Below are positions 52,071-60,673 of a DNA stretch of 64,000 nucleotides, piece by piece; position 1 is the stretch's first letter, and each line of letters begins with the position of its first letter. This DNA is from Terribacillus aidingensis (GTDB lineage Bacteria > Bacillota > Bacilli > Bacillales > Amphibacillaceae). Location of the stretch: contig NZ_CP159996.1 of NCBI RefSeq assembly GCF_040703035.1, forward strand, positions 2,886,001 through 2,950,000. The letters run 5' to 3'. A program made the translations under genes and the position numbers. A model generated the notes under the pieces. That model was not told the DNA's origin. It saw nothing but the letters and a program-made list of their open reading frames with translations, and did not search any database.

Positions 52071-52970
52071 TCATTTTGTCTTCAATAAACGCTTTTGCAT
52101 CCAGATAGCTGCCTGCATGCCATCCCCCATCGCGATACTGACCTGCTCAGAATGAACCGTAATATCTCCGGCTGCCCAGACTCCTTCTACGCTTGTTTCC
52201 TTTGTACGGGGATTGTTTTCTATATGCTTATTCTTATGAAGTTCCACGCCCAATGATTCTGCCAGCTCGCTGTTCACTTTGTTCTTACCAAAAGCAACGA
52301 AAGCTTTCTCCGCCCATAGCTTCTCGCCATTCACTAGGAAGCCTTCCAATTTATCCTCGTCGTCTAGTACGACTTCTTGGATCGGCTGGTCATAGTATTC
52401 GATCGAGTGCTTTTTCAATTTCTCGAAAGTTTCCTCGGACACCGGCTCCCGCTCATGATTAACAAAGACTATATCATCCGACCAGTAATGAAGCATGATG
52501 GCTAAATGTGCCCCTGCTTCTCCTGAACCAGCAACAACTGTCCGCTTGCCGCTTATTTCATAGCCATCACAATCAGGGCACACATACACATCCGTACCAA
52601 GCAGCGGATACAGCTCCTTGATCGGTATACGGTCTGTTATTCCTGTCGAGAACAACAGAAGTTTTGCATCATGCGTATTTCCGTCTGCTGTTTTGACTGT
52701 GAAGCCTTCCTTCCATTTCTCCACTTCCACTGCTTCCTGCTGTTCAATACTAATACAGCCATACGAATCAATCTGTTTCCTGCCCAGCTCCAGCAAATGA
52801 TTTCCTGATACCCCATCTGGCCACCCAATTAAATTATGGTAGCTTTTGCACCAATGCGATCTTCCGTCATTACGCTTATCGAGAACAAGTACATCACGCT
52901 TGTATCTGCCGAACTGTATAGCAGCTTGAATACCTGCGATTCCGCCGCCAATAATAATTACCTCATACAT
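52071..52970 (-). CDS. Thioredoxin-reductase-like flavoprotein with a CPDC motif
   Basis: A 299-residue FAD/NAD(P)H disulfide reductase of the low-molecular-weight type. IIIGGGIAGIQAAIQFGRY is the FAD loop, VVAGSGEAGAHLAIML the NADPH loop, and GVWAAGDITVHSEQVSIAMGDG the second FAD motif. The redox pair is Cys131-Pro-Asp-Cys134 in VCPDCDGYE; standard TrxB has CATC. So it probably reduces a partner other than thioredoxin, or works as a simple oxidoreductase. It lies 18 bp after the SDR gene on the same strand, an operon. Confidence 0.82.
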   Translation of the reverse strand: MYEVIIIGGGIAGIQAAIQFGRYKRDVLVLDKRNDGRSHWCKSYHNLIGWPDGVSGNHLLELGRKQIDSYGCISIEQQEAVEVEKWKEGFTVKTADGNTHDAKLLLFSTGITDRIPIKELYPLLGTDVYVCPDCDGYEISGKRTVVAGSGEAGAHLAIMLHYWSDDIVFVNHEREPVSEETFEKLKKHSIEYYDQPIQEVVLDDEDKLEGFLVNGEKLWAEKAFVAFGKNKVNSELAESLGVELHKNKHIENNPRTKETSVEGVWAAGDITVHSEQVSIAMGDGMQAAIWMQKRLLKTK

Positions 52971-52988
52971 TAACTTGCCTCCTAAAAT

Positions 52989-53774
52989 TTATAGCAATGT
53001 TTCTGCACCGTCCGCATAAAGGACACTTCCTGACATATGCCCGGAAGCATCGGATGCGAGAAAGCAGACAATAGATGCTACATCTTCTGGCTTACCAGGC
53101 TCCCCTTTTAAAGGATGCTGACCTTTGGGAAAGATTTTGGGTATTTCCACTTCTGCCAGATGCTCCTCGTCTTTGTTCGTCCGTTTTTCAATATTCGTTT
53201 CGATTCCACCTGGGCAAATGACATTCACCCGAATACGATAAGCCGATAACTCCAATGCAGCCATTTTACCGAAAGCAGTTTCTGCAGCTTTTGAAGCACT
53301 GTACGCACTCATGCCGAAACCAGAAAATGTACGATTTCCATTTATTGAACTTGTAATGATGATACTCCCGCCATTGCTTTTCATGTAAGGGATGGCGAAT
53401 TTTACTGTCAGAAAAGTACCTTTCGCATTCGTTCCGAGGGTCTTATCCCAATCCTCCTCAGGCAAATGTTCAATCGGAGAAAGCGTGCCGTTGATGCCCG
53501 CATTAGCAAAGACGATATCCAGCTGTCCGAACTTATCCAGCACTTGCTTGTACGCCTCCTGCAGCTGACTGCTATCTGCTACGTTGACTTTGGCTGCTAT
53601 CGCCGCTCCTCCAGCTGACTCGATTTCTGTTGCTGTCTTCTCTACAGCAGAAGCGTCCATATCAAACAACCCTACTCGGACACCCTTTTCAGCTAGCATG
53701 GCGGCAGCTGCCTTTCCGATACCAGATCCCGCTCCAGTCACAACCGCCACCTTACCATTCAATGATGCATCCAT
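52989..53774 (-). CDS. Short-chain dehydrogenase/reductase
   Basis: A 261-residue classical SDR. TGAGSGIG at residues 13-20 binds NAD(P), NAGI follows strand 4, ITSSINGN carries the catalytic serine, and Tyr158-x-x-x-Lys162 (AYSASKAAE) the rest of the triad. The C-terminal LASDASGHMSGSVLYADGAE is typical of the glucose-dehydrogenase-like group. The ATG at 53774 is 11 nt from AAGGAG, slightly far; a GTG at 53786 overlaps that site. It heads an apparent operon with the CPDC flavoprotein. Substrate unknown. Confidence 0.85.
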   Translation of the reverse strand: MDASLNGKVAVVTGAGSGIGKAAAAMLAEKGVRVGLFDMDASAVEKTATEIESAGGAAIAAKVNVADSSQLQEAYKQVLDKFGQLDIVFANAGINGTLSPIEHLPEEDWDKTLGTNAKGTFLTVKFAIPYMKSNGGSIIITSSINGNRTFSGFGMSAYSASKAAETAFGKMAALELSAYRIRVNVICPGGIETNIEKRTNKDEEHLAEVEIPKIFPKGQHPLKGEPGKPEDVASIVCFLASDASGHMSGSVLYADGAETLL

Positions 53775-53844
53775 TCCGTCATCCACTCCTTCATCTATTT
53801 ACTAGTTATTTCCTTACTAATCCTGAAGTAAAACCCGATCCATC

Positions 53845-53871
53845 AAAAAAGAGTATCCGTATAGGATACTC
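53845..53871 (-). terminator. Terminator of yfiT
   Basis: GAGTATCC / GGATACTC hairpin with T6 on the minus strand. Confidence 0.88.
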
Positions 53872-53873
53872 CA

Positions 53874-54398
53874 TTAGTGTTCGTCTTCGTTTTTCAGCGC
53901 CAAGCGAATATGAGCCAAATGATGTTTGCCATGCCAAGCATAGATGCCGATATTTTCTTTCAAGCTCACCTCACCTGATTCCGGATGCCGGAATGTCCGA
54001 GCCAACTGTTCGGCAGTAAGTGATTGCAGCAGAATAACCCATTTATGGTGGATGGAATCAAGCAGATTTAAAGCAGCTTGAGCTGGCATGTCATAGTCTG
54101 GCAGCTTGGCCCATTCTGCTTCTTCGTATGATTTAATGATTGGATTTTCTTCTGTCAATGCCAATTTGAAACGGATGAAGGAGTTAAGATGGCTGTCAGC
54201 TAAATGATGTACAAGCTGCTTGATAGTCCAGCCACCTTCCCGATATGTATGCTGGAGATCAGACTCTGACAGCCCCCTCACTAATGATGTTACCTGCTCT
54301 GGCAGCTGGTTTATTTCTTCTATCCACCGCTTCACTTGCTCCTCCGCTATAGGTCCTTCCTGTCGAAACTGACCAATTGGATATTTCCTGTCCATCAA
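53874..54398 (-). CDS. yfiT: YfiT-like metal-dependent bacillithiol transferase (DinB fold)
   Basis: A 174-residue four-helix-bundle protein. Family blocks are YPIGQF at the start, YREGGWTIKQLVHHLADSHLNSFIRFKLALTEE, and IYAWHGKHHLAHI near the end; the three histidine positions make the metal site. B. subtilis YfiT is very similar. Members of this fold use bacillithiol as cofactor and act as S-transferases or hydrolases. The start could be either of two adjacent ATGs. Monocistronic. Confidence 0.88.
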   Translation of the reverse strand: MMDRKYPIGQFRQEGPIAEEQVKRWIEEINQLPEQVTSLVRGLSESDLQHTYREGGWTIKQLVHHLADSHLNSFIRFKLALTEENPIIKSYEEAEWAKLPDYDMPAQAALNLLDSIHHKWVILLQSLTAEQLARTFRHPESGEVSLKENIGIYAWHGKHHLAHIRLALKNEDEH

Positions 54399-54435
54399 AC
54401 CCCTCCTTCACTTCATTTTAGATAATTTTACCATA

Positions 54436-54472
54436 GAAAAAAGCCTGCACCCACTGGGCACAGGCTTTTTTC
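54436..54472 (-). terminator. Terminator of msmX
   Basis: AAAAAAGCCTG ... CAGGCTTTTTT hairpin with T6 on the minus strand, touching the msmX stop codon. Confidence 0.9.
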
Positions 54473-55595
54473 AAGATACTTGTGAAGCTGCGTTTGCTTC
54501 TGTAATCCGGGCTTCTGTTTCTTTATCGAAGAAATGTACTTGATCCATATCGAACAATAGCGTGCGCTTATCCTTGTTCTTAATATCCGAACGGGCGTCA
54601 ACGCGAGCAACAAATTCCTGTCCAGCCATATCCGCATAAAGGAAGCTTTCAGCACCCATCAATTCGACTACATCGATTGTCGCTTCCACTTCATGCGCAT
54701 GCGCCAGGCTTTCTTCATAATCTGCATCGTGGATATGCTCTGGCCTGATACCCATTACAACCTCGCCGCTGCCATAGCCTGCCTCTTGCAGCATTTTTCG
54801 TTTTGATGGCGGAAGCTGGAATGTAACATTGCCTAATTTTGCTTTGCCATCCTGGATAGTCACGTTGAGGAAGTTCATAGATGGAGAACCGATGAAGCCG
54901 CCTACGAACATATTATTTGGATTGTCATACACATCCTTCGGTGCACCTACCTGCTGGATGATACCGTCTTTCATGACAACAAGACGGCTTGCCATCGTCA
55001 TTGCTTCTGTCTGGTCATGCGTTACATAGATTGTAGTCGTCTGCAAGCGCTGGTGAAGCTTTTGGATTTCCGCACGCATCTGCACACGCAGCTTTGCATC
55101 CAAGTTGGAAAGCGGCTCATCCATGAGGAATACTTTCGCATCACGGACAATCGCACGTCCTAGTGCAACCCGCTGACGCTGACCTCCGGAAAGGGCTTTC
55201 GGCTTCCGGTTTAAGTAATCTGTCAATCCCAGAATCCGGCTTGCTTCCTGCACTCGTTTGTCGATTTCGTCCTTTTTGAATTTACGCAGCTTCAGACCGA
55301 ATGCCATATTATTGTATACGTTCATATGCGGATATAGCGCATAGTTTTGGAATACCATTGCAATATCCCGATCCTTTGGAGGGATATCGTTCATTCGTTC
55401 TCCGTCCATATAGAAGTCACCGCCTGAAATTTCCTCCAGACCAGCAATCATACGTAAAGTCGTTGATTTCCCGCAGCCGGAGGGACCAACGAAAACGATG
55501 AATTCTTTGTCATCTATCTCTAAGTTGAAATCTTCAACTGCCGTAACGTTCTTATCATAGACTTTCTGGATATTCTTCAACTGTATTTTAGCCAT
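54471..55595 (-). CDS. msmX: Multi-substrate sugar ABC transporter ATPase MsmX
   Basis: A 374-residue carbohydrate-uptake ATPase. Walker [10 protein letters not shown] at residues 37-45, Q-loop [11 protein letters not shown], signature [15 protein letters not shown], Walker [13 protein letters not shown], then a C-terminal regulatory OB domain (from about 235; MGIRPEHI). In B. subtilis MsmX stands alone and energises several oligosaccharide importers; here too no permease is adjacent. The ATG follows AAAAGGAGG. A cre-like site lies about 75 bp upstream, pointing to CcpA control. Confidence 0.9.
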   Translation of the reverse strand: MAKIQLKNIQKVYDKNVTAVEDFNLEIDDKEFIVFVGPSGCGKSTTLRMIAGLEEISGGDFYMDGERMNDIPPKDRDIAMVFQNYALYPHMNVYNNMAFGLKLRKFKKDEIDKRVQEASRILGLTDYLNRKPKALSGGQRQRVALGRAIVRDAKVFLMDEPLSNLDAKLRVQMRAEIQKLHQRLQTTTIYVTHDQTEAMTMASRLVVMKDGIIQQVGAPKDVYDNPNNMFVGGFIGSPSMNFLNVTIQDGKAKLGNVTFQLPPSKRKMLQEAGYGSGEVVMGIRPEHIHDADYEESLAHAHEVEATIDVVELMGAESFLYADMAGQEFVARVDARSDIKNKDKRTLLFDMDQVHFFDKETEARITEANAASQVS

Positions 55596-55668
55596 GTAAG
55601 CGCCTCCTTTTGTATACCTTTACTTTACCTTGTTTCGGAGTTTATTTCCATTTGTCACTTGCACAAAA

Positions 55669-55682
55669 TGTAAGCGCTTTTA
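55669..55682. promoter_or_regulatory. cre site upstream of msmX
   Basis: On the minus strand TAAAAGCGCTTACA matches the cre consensus with one mismatch. A second GCGCTTACA occurs at the msmX ribosome-binding site (around 55595-55604), though its left half is poor. Confidence 0.6.
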
Positions 55683-55709
55683 TTGTGCGATATGCTAAGA
55701 AGCGCAGCT

Positions 55710-56660
55710 TTAGCTACGCTTCATCTCTCCTTCTTCCAAGAGCACTGTATCGTCCAAATAGACCGTCGGAGCTTTTACAACGCAATCGATATGGACACCA
55801 GCAGCCACCATGCCTCCGAAGGTGTTGTTGCTGCCAAAAGCGATATGAATCGTTCCATATACTTTTTCATCCTCCAGGACATTGCCAGTGATTCTGGCTT
55901 TGTCATTCGTACCAACACCGAATTCCGCTACATTGCGGCCATCACCACTTCCAAGCATTTGCAGCAGCATTTCTCCTTGCCGGCCAGTAGCTTCTGTCAA
56001 ACGCCCTTCTTCTATTGTAAGAAGAATAGGTTCCTCCATCTTGCCTAAACCTGAAATCGAGCCATCGATCCATAAACGGCCTGAAGCTGTACCTTCCAAT
56101 GGCGCGATATATGCTTCACCAGAAGGCAGGTTTCCGGATTGCCCCTTTTCCCGATAAATACCTGTACTTGGTACGCCGCTGCGGCCTTGGATGGAGAAGC
56201 TTAGTTCTTCGCCGTCTTTTTGGATTGTTACTTGTTTCGATTGGCTCAATTTTTCCGTTACTTCATATGTCATTCTTTCAACTGTATCATAATCTGTACT
56301 TATTGCGCCTTCCAAAAACATATCATATGTAATCCCCGGCATCGTCGCAACGCGAACTCCGGCTGCTACCGCATCTTTTTTTGCCTGTGTATGCGTTAGG
56401 GAATGCTCTGTAATACAAACTGCTACATCACAGTGCTTCATTGCTTCTGCCACTCCGCTCGGCGGTTCTTGACCAGACTTCTCCCTATCTTGCATAACTA
56501 GCAGCAATGTTTCCGACCCGATTGATCTGCCAGCTGCATAGAGGGCTTCCGCCAGCTCCTTCTTACTGTCATCTGTTACGATAAGCAAGGTTTCTTCTTT
56601 TTTCAGTGCCAAACTGCTGCTCAATACATTCCTGCTATTCTCCACCAATTTACTTCCCAT
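55710..56660 (-). CDS. Aminopeptidase-like protein, leucyl aminopeptidase (COG2309-type) family
   Basis: A 316-residue cytoplasmic protein related to the group annotated as leucyl aminopeptidases or the NicX-like dioxygenases. GYLPSGEAYIAP-like text (here GNLPSGEAYIAPLEGTASG), AEFGVGTNDKARITGNVLEDEKVYGTIHIAFGSNNTFGG and HIDCVVKAPTVYLD are the conserved metal-binding region. It is shorter than the M29 peptidase AmpS at 18838 and only distantly similar. The ATG at 56660 follows CAGGAGGG. Whether it is a peptidase in practice is uncertain. Confidence 0.72.
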   Translation of the reverse strand: MGSKLVENSRNVLSSSLALKKEETLLIVTDDSKKELAEALYAAGRSIGSETLLLVMQDREKSGQEPPSGVAEAMKHCDVAVCITEHSLTHTQAKKDAVAAGVRVATMPGITYDMFLEGAISTDYDTVERMTYEVTEKLSQSKQVTIQKDGEELSFSIQGRSGVPSTGIYREKGQSGNLPSGEAYIAPLEGTASGRLWIDGSISGLGKMEEPILLTIEEGRLTEATGRQGEMLLQMLGSGDGRNVAEFGVGTNDKARITGNVLEDEKVYGTIHIAFGSNNTFGGMVAAGVHIDCVVKAPTVYLDDTVLLEEGEMKRS

Positions 56661-56694
56661 TGGATATCCCTCCTGTTTCTTCCTATTATACACA

Positions 56695-56724
56695 AAGAAA
56701 CCGACTGCTTAAGCAGACGGTTTC
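56695..56724 (-). terminator. Terminator of the ZIP transporter gene
   Basis: AAACCGACTGCTTAAGCAGACGGTTT hairpin with T-rich tail on the minus strand. Confidence 0.82.
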
Positions 56725-56728
56725 TAAT

Positions 56729-57529
56729 TCAGATGAATAGAAGCAAACTGACAGCCATCACCATCATGCCGCTGATCAATCCATAAATGGAGGTATGACC
56801 TTCATCGTATTTCTTAGCAGCTGGCAGCAGCCCGTCAAGTGAGATAAAGACCATGATTCCTGCTACTGCAGCAAAGATAACTCCAAACATAATATCGTTC
56901 AGGAACGGCATCAGAACAAGGTAAGCAAGAACGGCCCCTACTGGTTCCGACAAACCAGATAAGAAAGAAAGCCCAAAAGCCTTCTTCTTATTGCCCGTCG
57001 CAAAGTAGACTGGCACAGCAACAGCAATTCCCTCCGGAATGTTATGGATAGCAATGGCGACTGCAATAGCTATGCCAAGTGAAGGATCCTGCAAGGCAGA
57101 CGTGAAGGTGGCAATACCTTCCGGGAAGTTGTGGATGGCAATAGCCAATGCGGTGAAAGTCCCCATTTTGAGCAAGGCTTGATTCTGTACTGGATTATCC
57201 ATCTCCTCCACTTTCTTGCCTTCATGCGGGTTGTTTTGCTTTGGTATCAACTTATCGATTAGTGCAATGAGGAGCATACCACCGAAGAATCCTCCTACAG
57301 TTGCCCAGTTACCTGCCTGGATACCCATCGCGCCAGTCAAGGCGTCTTTTGCCTTGACGAAGATTTCGACCATTGACACATAAATCATCACCCCGGCAGA
57401 AAAACCGAGACTGAGTGATAAGAATTTTGTATTTGTTGTCGAAGTAAAAAATCCCATCAGACTGCCTATACCTGTTGCAAGGCCGGCCATCAAGGTCAAA
57501 CCTAAGGCCAGTAATACGTTTTCGTCCAT
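56729..57529 (-). CDS. zupT: ZIP-family metal transporter (ZupT-like)
   Basis: A 266-residue, eight-segment carrier for Zn2+ and other divalent metals. The two metal motifs in segments 4 and 5 are HNFPEG and HNIPEG; a histidine-poor cytoplasmic loop (PKQNNPHEGKKVEEMD) separates segments 3 and 4. The chosen ATG at 57529 is 6 nt after AAGGAGG; the ATG three bases earlier is also possible. Monocistronic. Metal specificity cannot be read; no Zur-like box was obvious upstream. Confidence 0.88.
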   Translation of the reverse strand: MDENVLLALGLTLMAGLATGIGSLMGFFTSTTNTKFLSLSLGFSAGVMIYVSMVEIFVKAKDALTGAMGIQAGNWATVGGFFGGMLLIALIDKLIPKQNNPHEGKKVEEMDNPVQNQALLKMGTFTALAIAIHNFPEGIATFTSALQDPSLGIAIAVAIAIHNIPEGIAVAVPVYFATGNKKKAFGLSFLSGLSEPVGAVLAYLVLMPFLNDIMFGVIFAAVAGIMVFISLDGLLPAAKKYDEGHTSIYGLISGMMVMAVSLLLFI

Positions 57530-57668
57530 CATTGCCCTCCTTGTTCTGCTCACAATCTATTTTCTCTTATTATGCACTATAACAATAAAGTTTCCTAGTA
57601 GAAACTTTTAAGCATTAGAAACCCCTATCCCTCCATACTATATGCAATACAAAGCCTAAGTTTCCAAT

Positions 57669-57696
57669 AAAAAAAGCTGGCATCGATTGCCAGCCT
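57669..57696 (-). terminator. Terminator of the SsuABC-like operon
   Basis: GCTGGCA / TGCCAGC hairpin followed by TTTTTT on the minus strand, 5 bp after the binding-protein gene. Confidence 0.88.
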
Positions 57697-57700
57697 CGTT

Positions 57701-58708
57701 TTATTCCAATGCATCGACGAACTCCATATTGACCAGCTCTTCGTATTTGTATTCTCCCTTATATACACCTGTCTTCGTGACTACATCCATCGTCTTATCT
57801 GTTGCTTCCTCTGTTATATACCCATCCTTGCTCCATAGTTCATCAGCATACGCCCGATCCAGTGAGGCTTGCAGACTCGCTTCCTCTGTTGTAGGAAACT
57901 CCTTCTTTAATACCCGCATCGCCAGCTCTTCATCCTTATCTACTGCTTTCAAAGCTTTTGTAATAGCAGTCACGAATTTCTGGACAGTTTCGGGATCTTC
58001 GTCAATGGTAGACTGCTTTACACTGATGACACTATACGGATAATCTCCCAAACTAGGAAATCCATAAAAAGGTTCCTTCCATACCCCTTTTTCAATACCA
58101 TCGTATATTTGCGGTTCAGCTCCATTGGCAATATCCGCCTGGCCGTTTTCCACTAATGATACGACTGCACTTGCGTCGGCAGGCTCCTCAAGTAAAACGT
58201 CTTTGCCTGGCTCCATACCGAGCTCCATGATCAAATAACGTGTCAGCAGGTTCGGACTGCCGCCATAACGCCCAGCAGCGATTGTTTTTCCTTCCAGGTA
58301 AGCTGCCAGCTCTTCCTCTGATGCTCCTGCAGGAGGTGTGTCTCCGCCTGCCATCAAGTAGACATTCGCTCGATTAACCACGTTGACGACAGATACGATT
58401 GGGTCATTTGAGTCGATATTGGCAAGGGCATTCGAATCCGGACCGGCGATATTACCCCAGGCATCACCACTTACAACGGTTGTCACATGTGCTCCGCCAG
58501 TTGCGGTTACTACTTCTACATCCAGTCCTTCATCCTCAAAATACCCTTCATGGATTGCTGCATACAGCGGCAGATAGCCAGTCAAGTGCACTGGTTCTGC
58601 AATAGTGATTTTCTTCAGCTTCTCTTCCTCACCGCCACCTGTACATCCTGCCAGGATACCAAGCAAAACTGCCAAACAAATCACACCAAACAACCGTGCT
58701 TTACTCAT
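57701..58708 (-). CDS. ABC transporter substrate-binding lipoprotein (SsuA/THI5 type)
   Basis: A 335-residue lipoprotein with signal peptide and lipobox LAGC (Cys22). The NMT1/SsuA-like fold is shown by VHLTGYLPLYAAIHEGYFEDEGLDVEVV, AGPDSNALANID, YGGSPNLLTRYLIMELGMEPGKDV and GYPYSV-type late strands. Such proteins bind sulfonates, taurine, thiamine precursors or aromatic acids. It follows the permease by 10 bp and is the third gene of an ATPase-permease-binding protein operon. The ligand is unknown; a structured RNA sits upstream of the operon. Confidence 0.85.
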   Translation of the reverse strand: MSKARLFGVICLAVLLGILAGCTGGGEEEKLKKITIAEPVHLTGYLPLYAAIHEGYFEDEGLDVEVVTATGGAHVTTVVSGDAWGNIAGPDSNALANIDSNDPIVSVVNVVNRANVYLMAGGDTPPAGASEEELAAYLEGKTIAAGRYGGSPNLLTRYLIMELGMEPGKDVLLEEPADASAVVSLVENGQADIANGAEPQIYDGIEKGVWKEPFYGFPSLGDYPYSVISVKQSTIDEDPETVQKFVTAITKALKAVDKDEELAMRVLKKEFPTTEEASLQASLDRAYADELWSKDGYITEEATDKTMDVVTKTGVYKGEYKYEELVNMEFVDALE

Positions 58709-58718
58709 TGGACACCTC

Positions 58719-59534
58719 CTATTGTTTCGGCTCTTGACCGCGAAGCAATAACTTTTCCAAGCTGACTGTCCCTGCGTACATGAGCAAAGACAATAGTGAC
58801 AATACGACAACACCTACCCAAACAAGGTCAATATCTAAAATCTGTCCTGCATAAAGGATCATCCTGCCAATCCCTTGACGGGAACTGATGAATTCTCCGA
58901 CGATGGTTCCTGCAAGCGCCAATGCGATATTGATTCGCAGACTGCTGACGATCCAAGGCATCGTTGTCGGGACAACTACTTTTGTAAAGACATGTCTGCG
59001 TTTCGCCCCTAAAGAATAAAGCAGCTTTTCCAGATCTCTATCAATTGCTTTAATGCCGCTATGAGCAGCCAGTGCAGTTACGATAACTGTCATCAGGAAT
59101 GCGAGCATCACTTTGGAAAAGAATCCGATGCCGAAAAGAATAACAATGACCGGCCCAAGCGCAAGCTTTGGAATGGCATTAAATGCAATTAAATAGGGCT
59201 CTGATATTCTTGAATAGTAAGCAGACCACCAAAAAGACAGACCGACCAGGGAGCCAATAACGGTTCCTGATGCAAAACCAGCAAGTGTGGCAAGCGATGT
59301 ATAGACCAAGTCATCCCAAAGCGTGCCTTCCAAAAATGCGACTTTGGCAGTTTCATAGATTGTACTTGGACTGCTCCAATAATAAGGATCCATCACCTCG
59401 TATCGTGTCAGAACCTCCCACAGCACAATCATCAGAATCCCAAGACCAATCTGACCGCCGAATACTATACGCTTCATGCGCTGCAGGCGTTTTTTCTCAT
59501 CCTCGATGTAGCGTTTCTTTTCAGGTTGTGCCAT
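58719..59534 (-). CDS. ABC transporter permease (SsuC/TauC type)
   Basis: A 271-residue membrane protein with about 6 segments. The cytoplasmic EAA-type loop KLLYSLGAKRRHVFTKVVVPTTMPWIVSSLR docks the ATPase, and NAIPKLALGPVIVILFGIG is the conserved mid-region of nitrate/sulfonate/taurine-type permeases. Its start overlaps the end of the ATPase gene by 14 bp, indicating translational coupling. It acts with the genes on either side. Confidence 0.88.
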   Translation of the reverse strand: MAQPEKKRYIEDEKKRLQRMKRIVFGGQIGLGILMIVLWEVLTRYEVMDPYYWSSPSTIYETAKVAFLEGTLWDDLVYTSLATLAGFASGTVIGSLVGLSFWWSAYYSRISEPYLIAFNAIPKLALGPVIVILFGIGFFSKVMLAFLMTVIVTALAAHSGIKAIDRDLEKLLYSLGAKRRHVFTKVVVPTTMPWIVSSLRINIALALAGTIVGEFISSRQGIGRMILYAGQILDIDLVWVGVVVLSLLSLLMYAGTVSLEKLLLRGQEPKQ

Positions 59535-60297
59535 TGTCTTTCGGTTCCTCTCTAAGCAAATCCAGCAATGTTTGCTTTAATGATATGAAATTGTCCGACA
59601 GCAATGTCTCTTCCCCGCGCGGCCGTTCCAATTCCACGTGAATTTTTGCTTTAAGCTTGCCGGGACGATGCGACAGGACATAAATATCATCTGATAAGTA
59701 AATTGCTTCATCTATATCATGGGTGATGAATAAAATAGTTTTCTGAAAATCCTCCCAAATGCGTAGCAGCCATCCTTGCATCTGCAGTCTCGTCTGTGCA
59801 TCAAGCGCCCCGAACGGCTCATCAAGCAGGATCACATCCTGGTCATACAGCAGCGTCCGCAATAATGCTGCCCGCTGTCGCATACCGCCTGATAACTCTG
59901 GCGGATAATTATTTTCAAAGCCTTGCAAACCATATCTCTCTAGTAATGGCTGAGCTCGCTTCCTGGCCTCCCGCTTCGAAACACCCTTGACTTCCAAGCC
60001 TAGAATCACATTATCCAAGATTGTCCGCCATGGCAGCAGAAGATCCTTTTGAAGCATATATCCGACATAACCACTCTTGCCGACAATATCCTGCCCATCC
60101 AATAGGATTTTTCCAGTGGTCGGTTTAATAAGCCCGGCAATCATATTAAAGAGTGTCGACTTGCCGCAGCCACTGGGGCCAATAATACTGACAAATCGTC
60201 CAGCAGGTATTTGCATTGTAGTCTCCTGCAATGCAACAACTTCCTGTCCGTCGCGTCTGAATATCTTGCTAGCATCTACGACTTTTAATTTATACAT
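59521..60297 (-). CDS. ABC transporter ATPase (SsuB/TauB type)
   Basis: A 258-residue ATPase of the nitrate/sulfonate/taurine group, first gene of its operon. Walker [10 protein letters not shown], signature LSGGMRQRAALLRTLL, Walker B VILLDEPFGALD and H-loop FITHDIDEAIYLSD are in order. GYVGYMLQKDLLLPWRT is the Q-loop of this branch. It has its own promoter-like element 55-83 bp upstream, and a structured RNA with a strong terminator further up. Confidence 0.9.
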   Translation of the reverse strand: MYKLKVVDASKIFRRDGQEVVALQETTMQIPAGRFVSIIGPSGCGKSTLFNMIAGLIKPTTGKILLDGQDIVGKSGYVGYMLQKDLLLPWRTILDNVILGLEVKGVSKREARKRAQPLLERYGLQGFENNYPPELSGGMRQRAALLRTLLYDQDVILLDEPFGALDAQTRLQMQGWLLRIWEDFQKTILFITHDIDEAIYLSDDIYVLSHRPGKLKAKIHVELERPRGEETLLSDNFISLKQTLLDLLREEPKDNGTT

Positions 60298-60351
60298 TGC
60301 GCCACTCCTGTCATTTCTATAGACCCATCATACGCAGGAGCGTGCTAAATG

Positions 60352-60380
60352 ATTACAAATTAATAGCATGTCCAGCACAA
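60352..60380 (-). promoter_or_regulatory. Possible promoter of the SsuABC-like operon
   Basis: Minus-strand -35 TTGTGC (60375-60380), 17-bp spacer, -10 TGTAAT (60352-60357). If used, the operon does not depend on read-through of the upstream terminator. Confidence 0.45.
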
Positions 60381-60404
60381 TTTTCCTTATTTCCGCAAAA
60401 AGCA

Positions 60405-60570
60405 CAAAAAAACAGCCTGCACAGTCGGATATGCCACGCAACATATCACCTGTACAAGCTGTAAGACAAGCCGAACAATGCATTCTGCTTGCAAATGAGA
60501 GGGATTAACCGAGAACATGACGAATGTTGCCTATTGGTTACAGTTCGTTTGTTACCCGAAAATCTTACCC
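60405..60570 (-). ncRNA. Structured RNA of unassigned class, leader or small RNA
   Basis: On the minus strand a roughly 165-nt segment folds by eye into nested helices: GTAAG (60564-60568) with CTTAC (60461-60465), then ACAA with TTGT and CGAAC with GTTCG, an inner TAACC/GGTTA helix capped by an AACAT-TCGTC-ATGTT hairpin, and a further small hairpin, ending in a strong terminator. A -35-like TTGCTG lies upstream at 60601-60606. It matches no riboswitch class I know (not TPP, S-box, T-box, FMN, cobalamin, purine, guanidine). It may be an attenuator for the ABC operon or an independent small RNA. The 376-bp gap 60298-60673 holds this, the possible operon promoter and two terminators. Confidence 0.5.
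60406..60461 (-). terminator. Strong terminator ending the structured RNA
   Basis: CAGCTTGTACAG and CTGTGCAGGCTG pair over 12 bp (two G-U pairs) with inner ATATG/CATAT, followed by T7 on the minus strand. It lies 108 bp before the ATPase start. Confidence 0.88.
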
Positions 60571-60635
60571 TTACTTTAGCATAGGGAATATAGGATAACA
60601 GCAAACTTGTAAGAAAATATGACGCCCTTTTTACA

Positions 60636-60668
60636 AAGAAACAGCCAATGCGTAAATGCACTGGCTGT
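60636..60668 (-). terminator. Terminator of the amino acid ABC operon
   Basis: ACAGCCAGTGC / GCATTGGCTGT hairpin followed by TTTCTTTG on the minus strand, 5 bp after the ATPase stop. Confidence 0.8.
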
Positions 60669-60673
60669 ACTTG

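Noticed and set aside
60405..60570. Structured RNA as a TPP riboswitch, suggested by the THI5-like binding protein
   Set aside because: None of the THI-box signatures (CTGAGA, ACCTGATCTGG-like, final CGTAGGGAA) is present.
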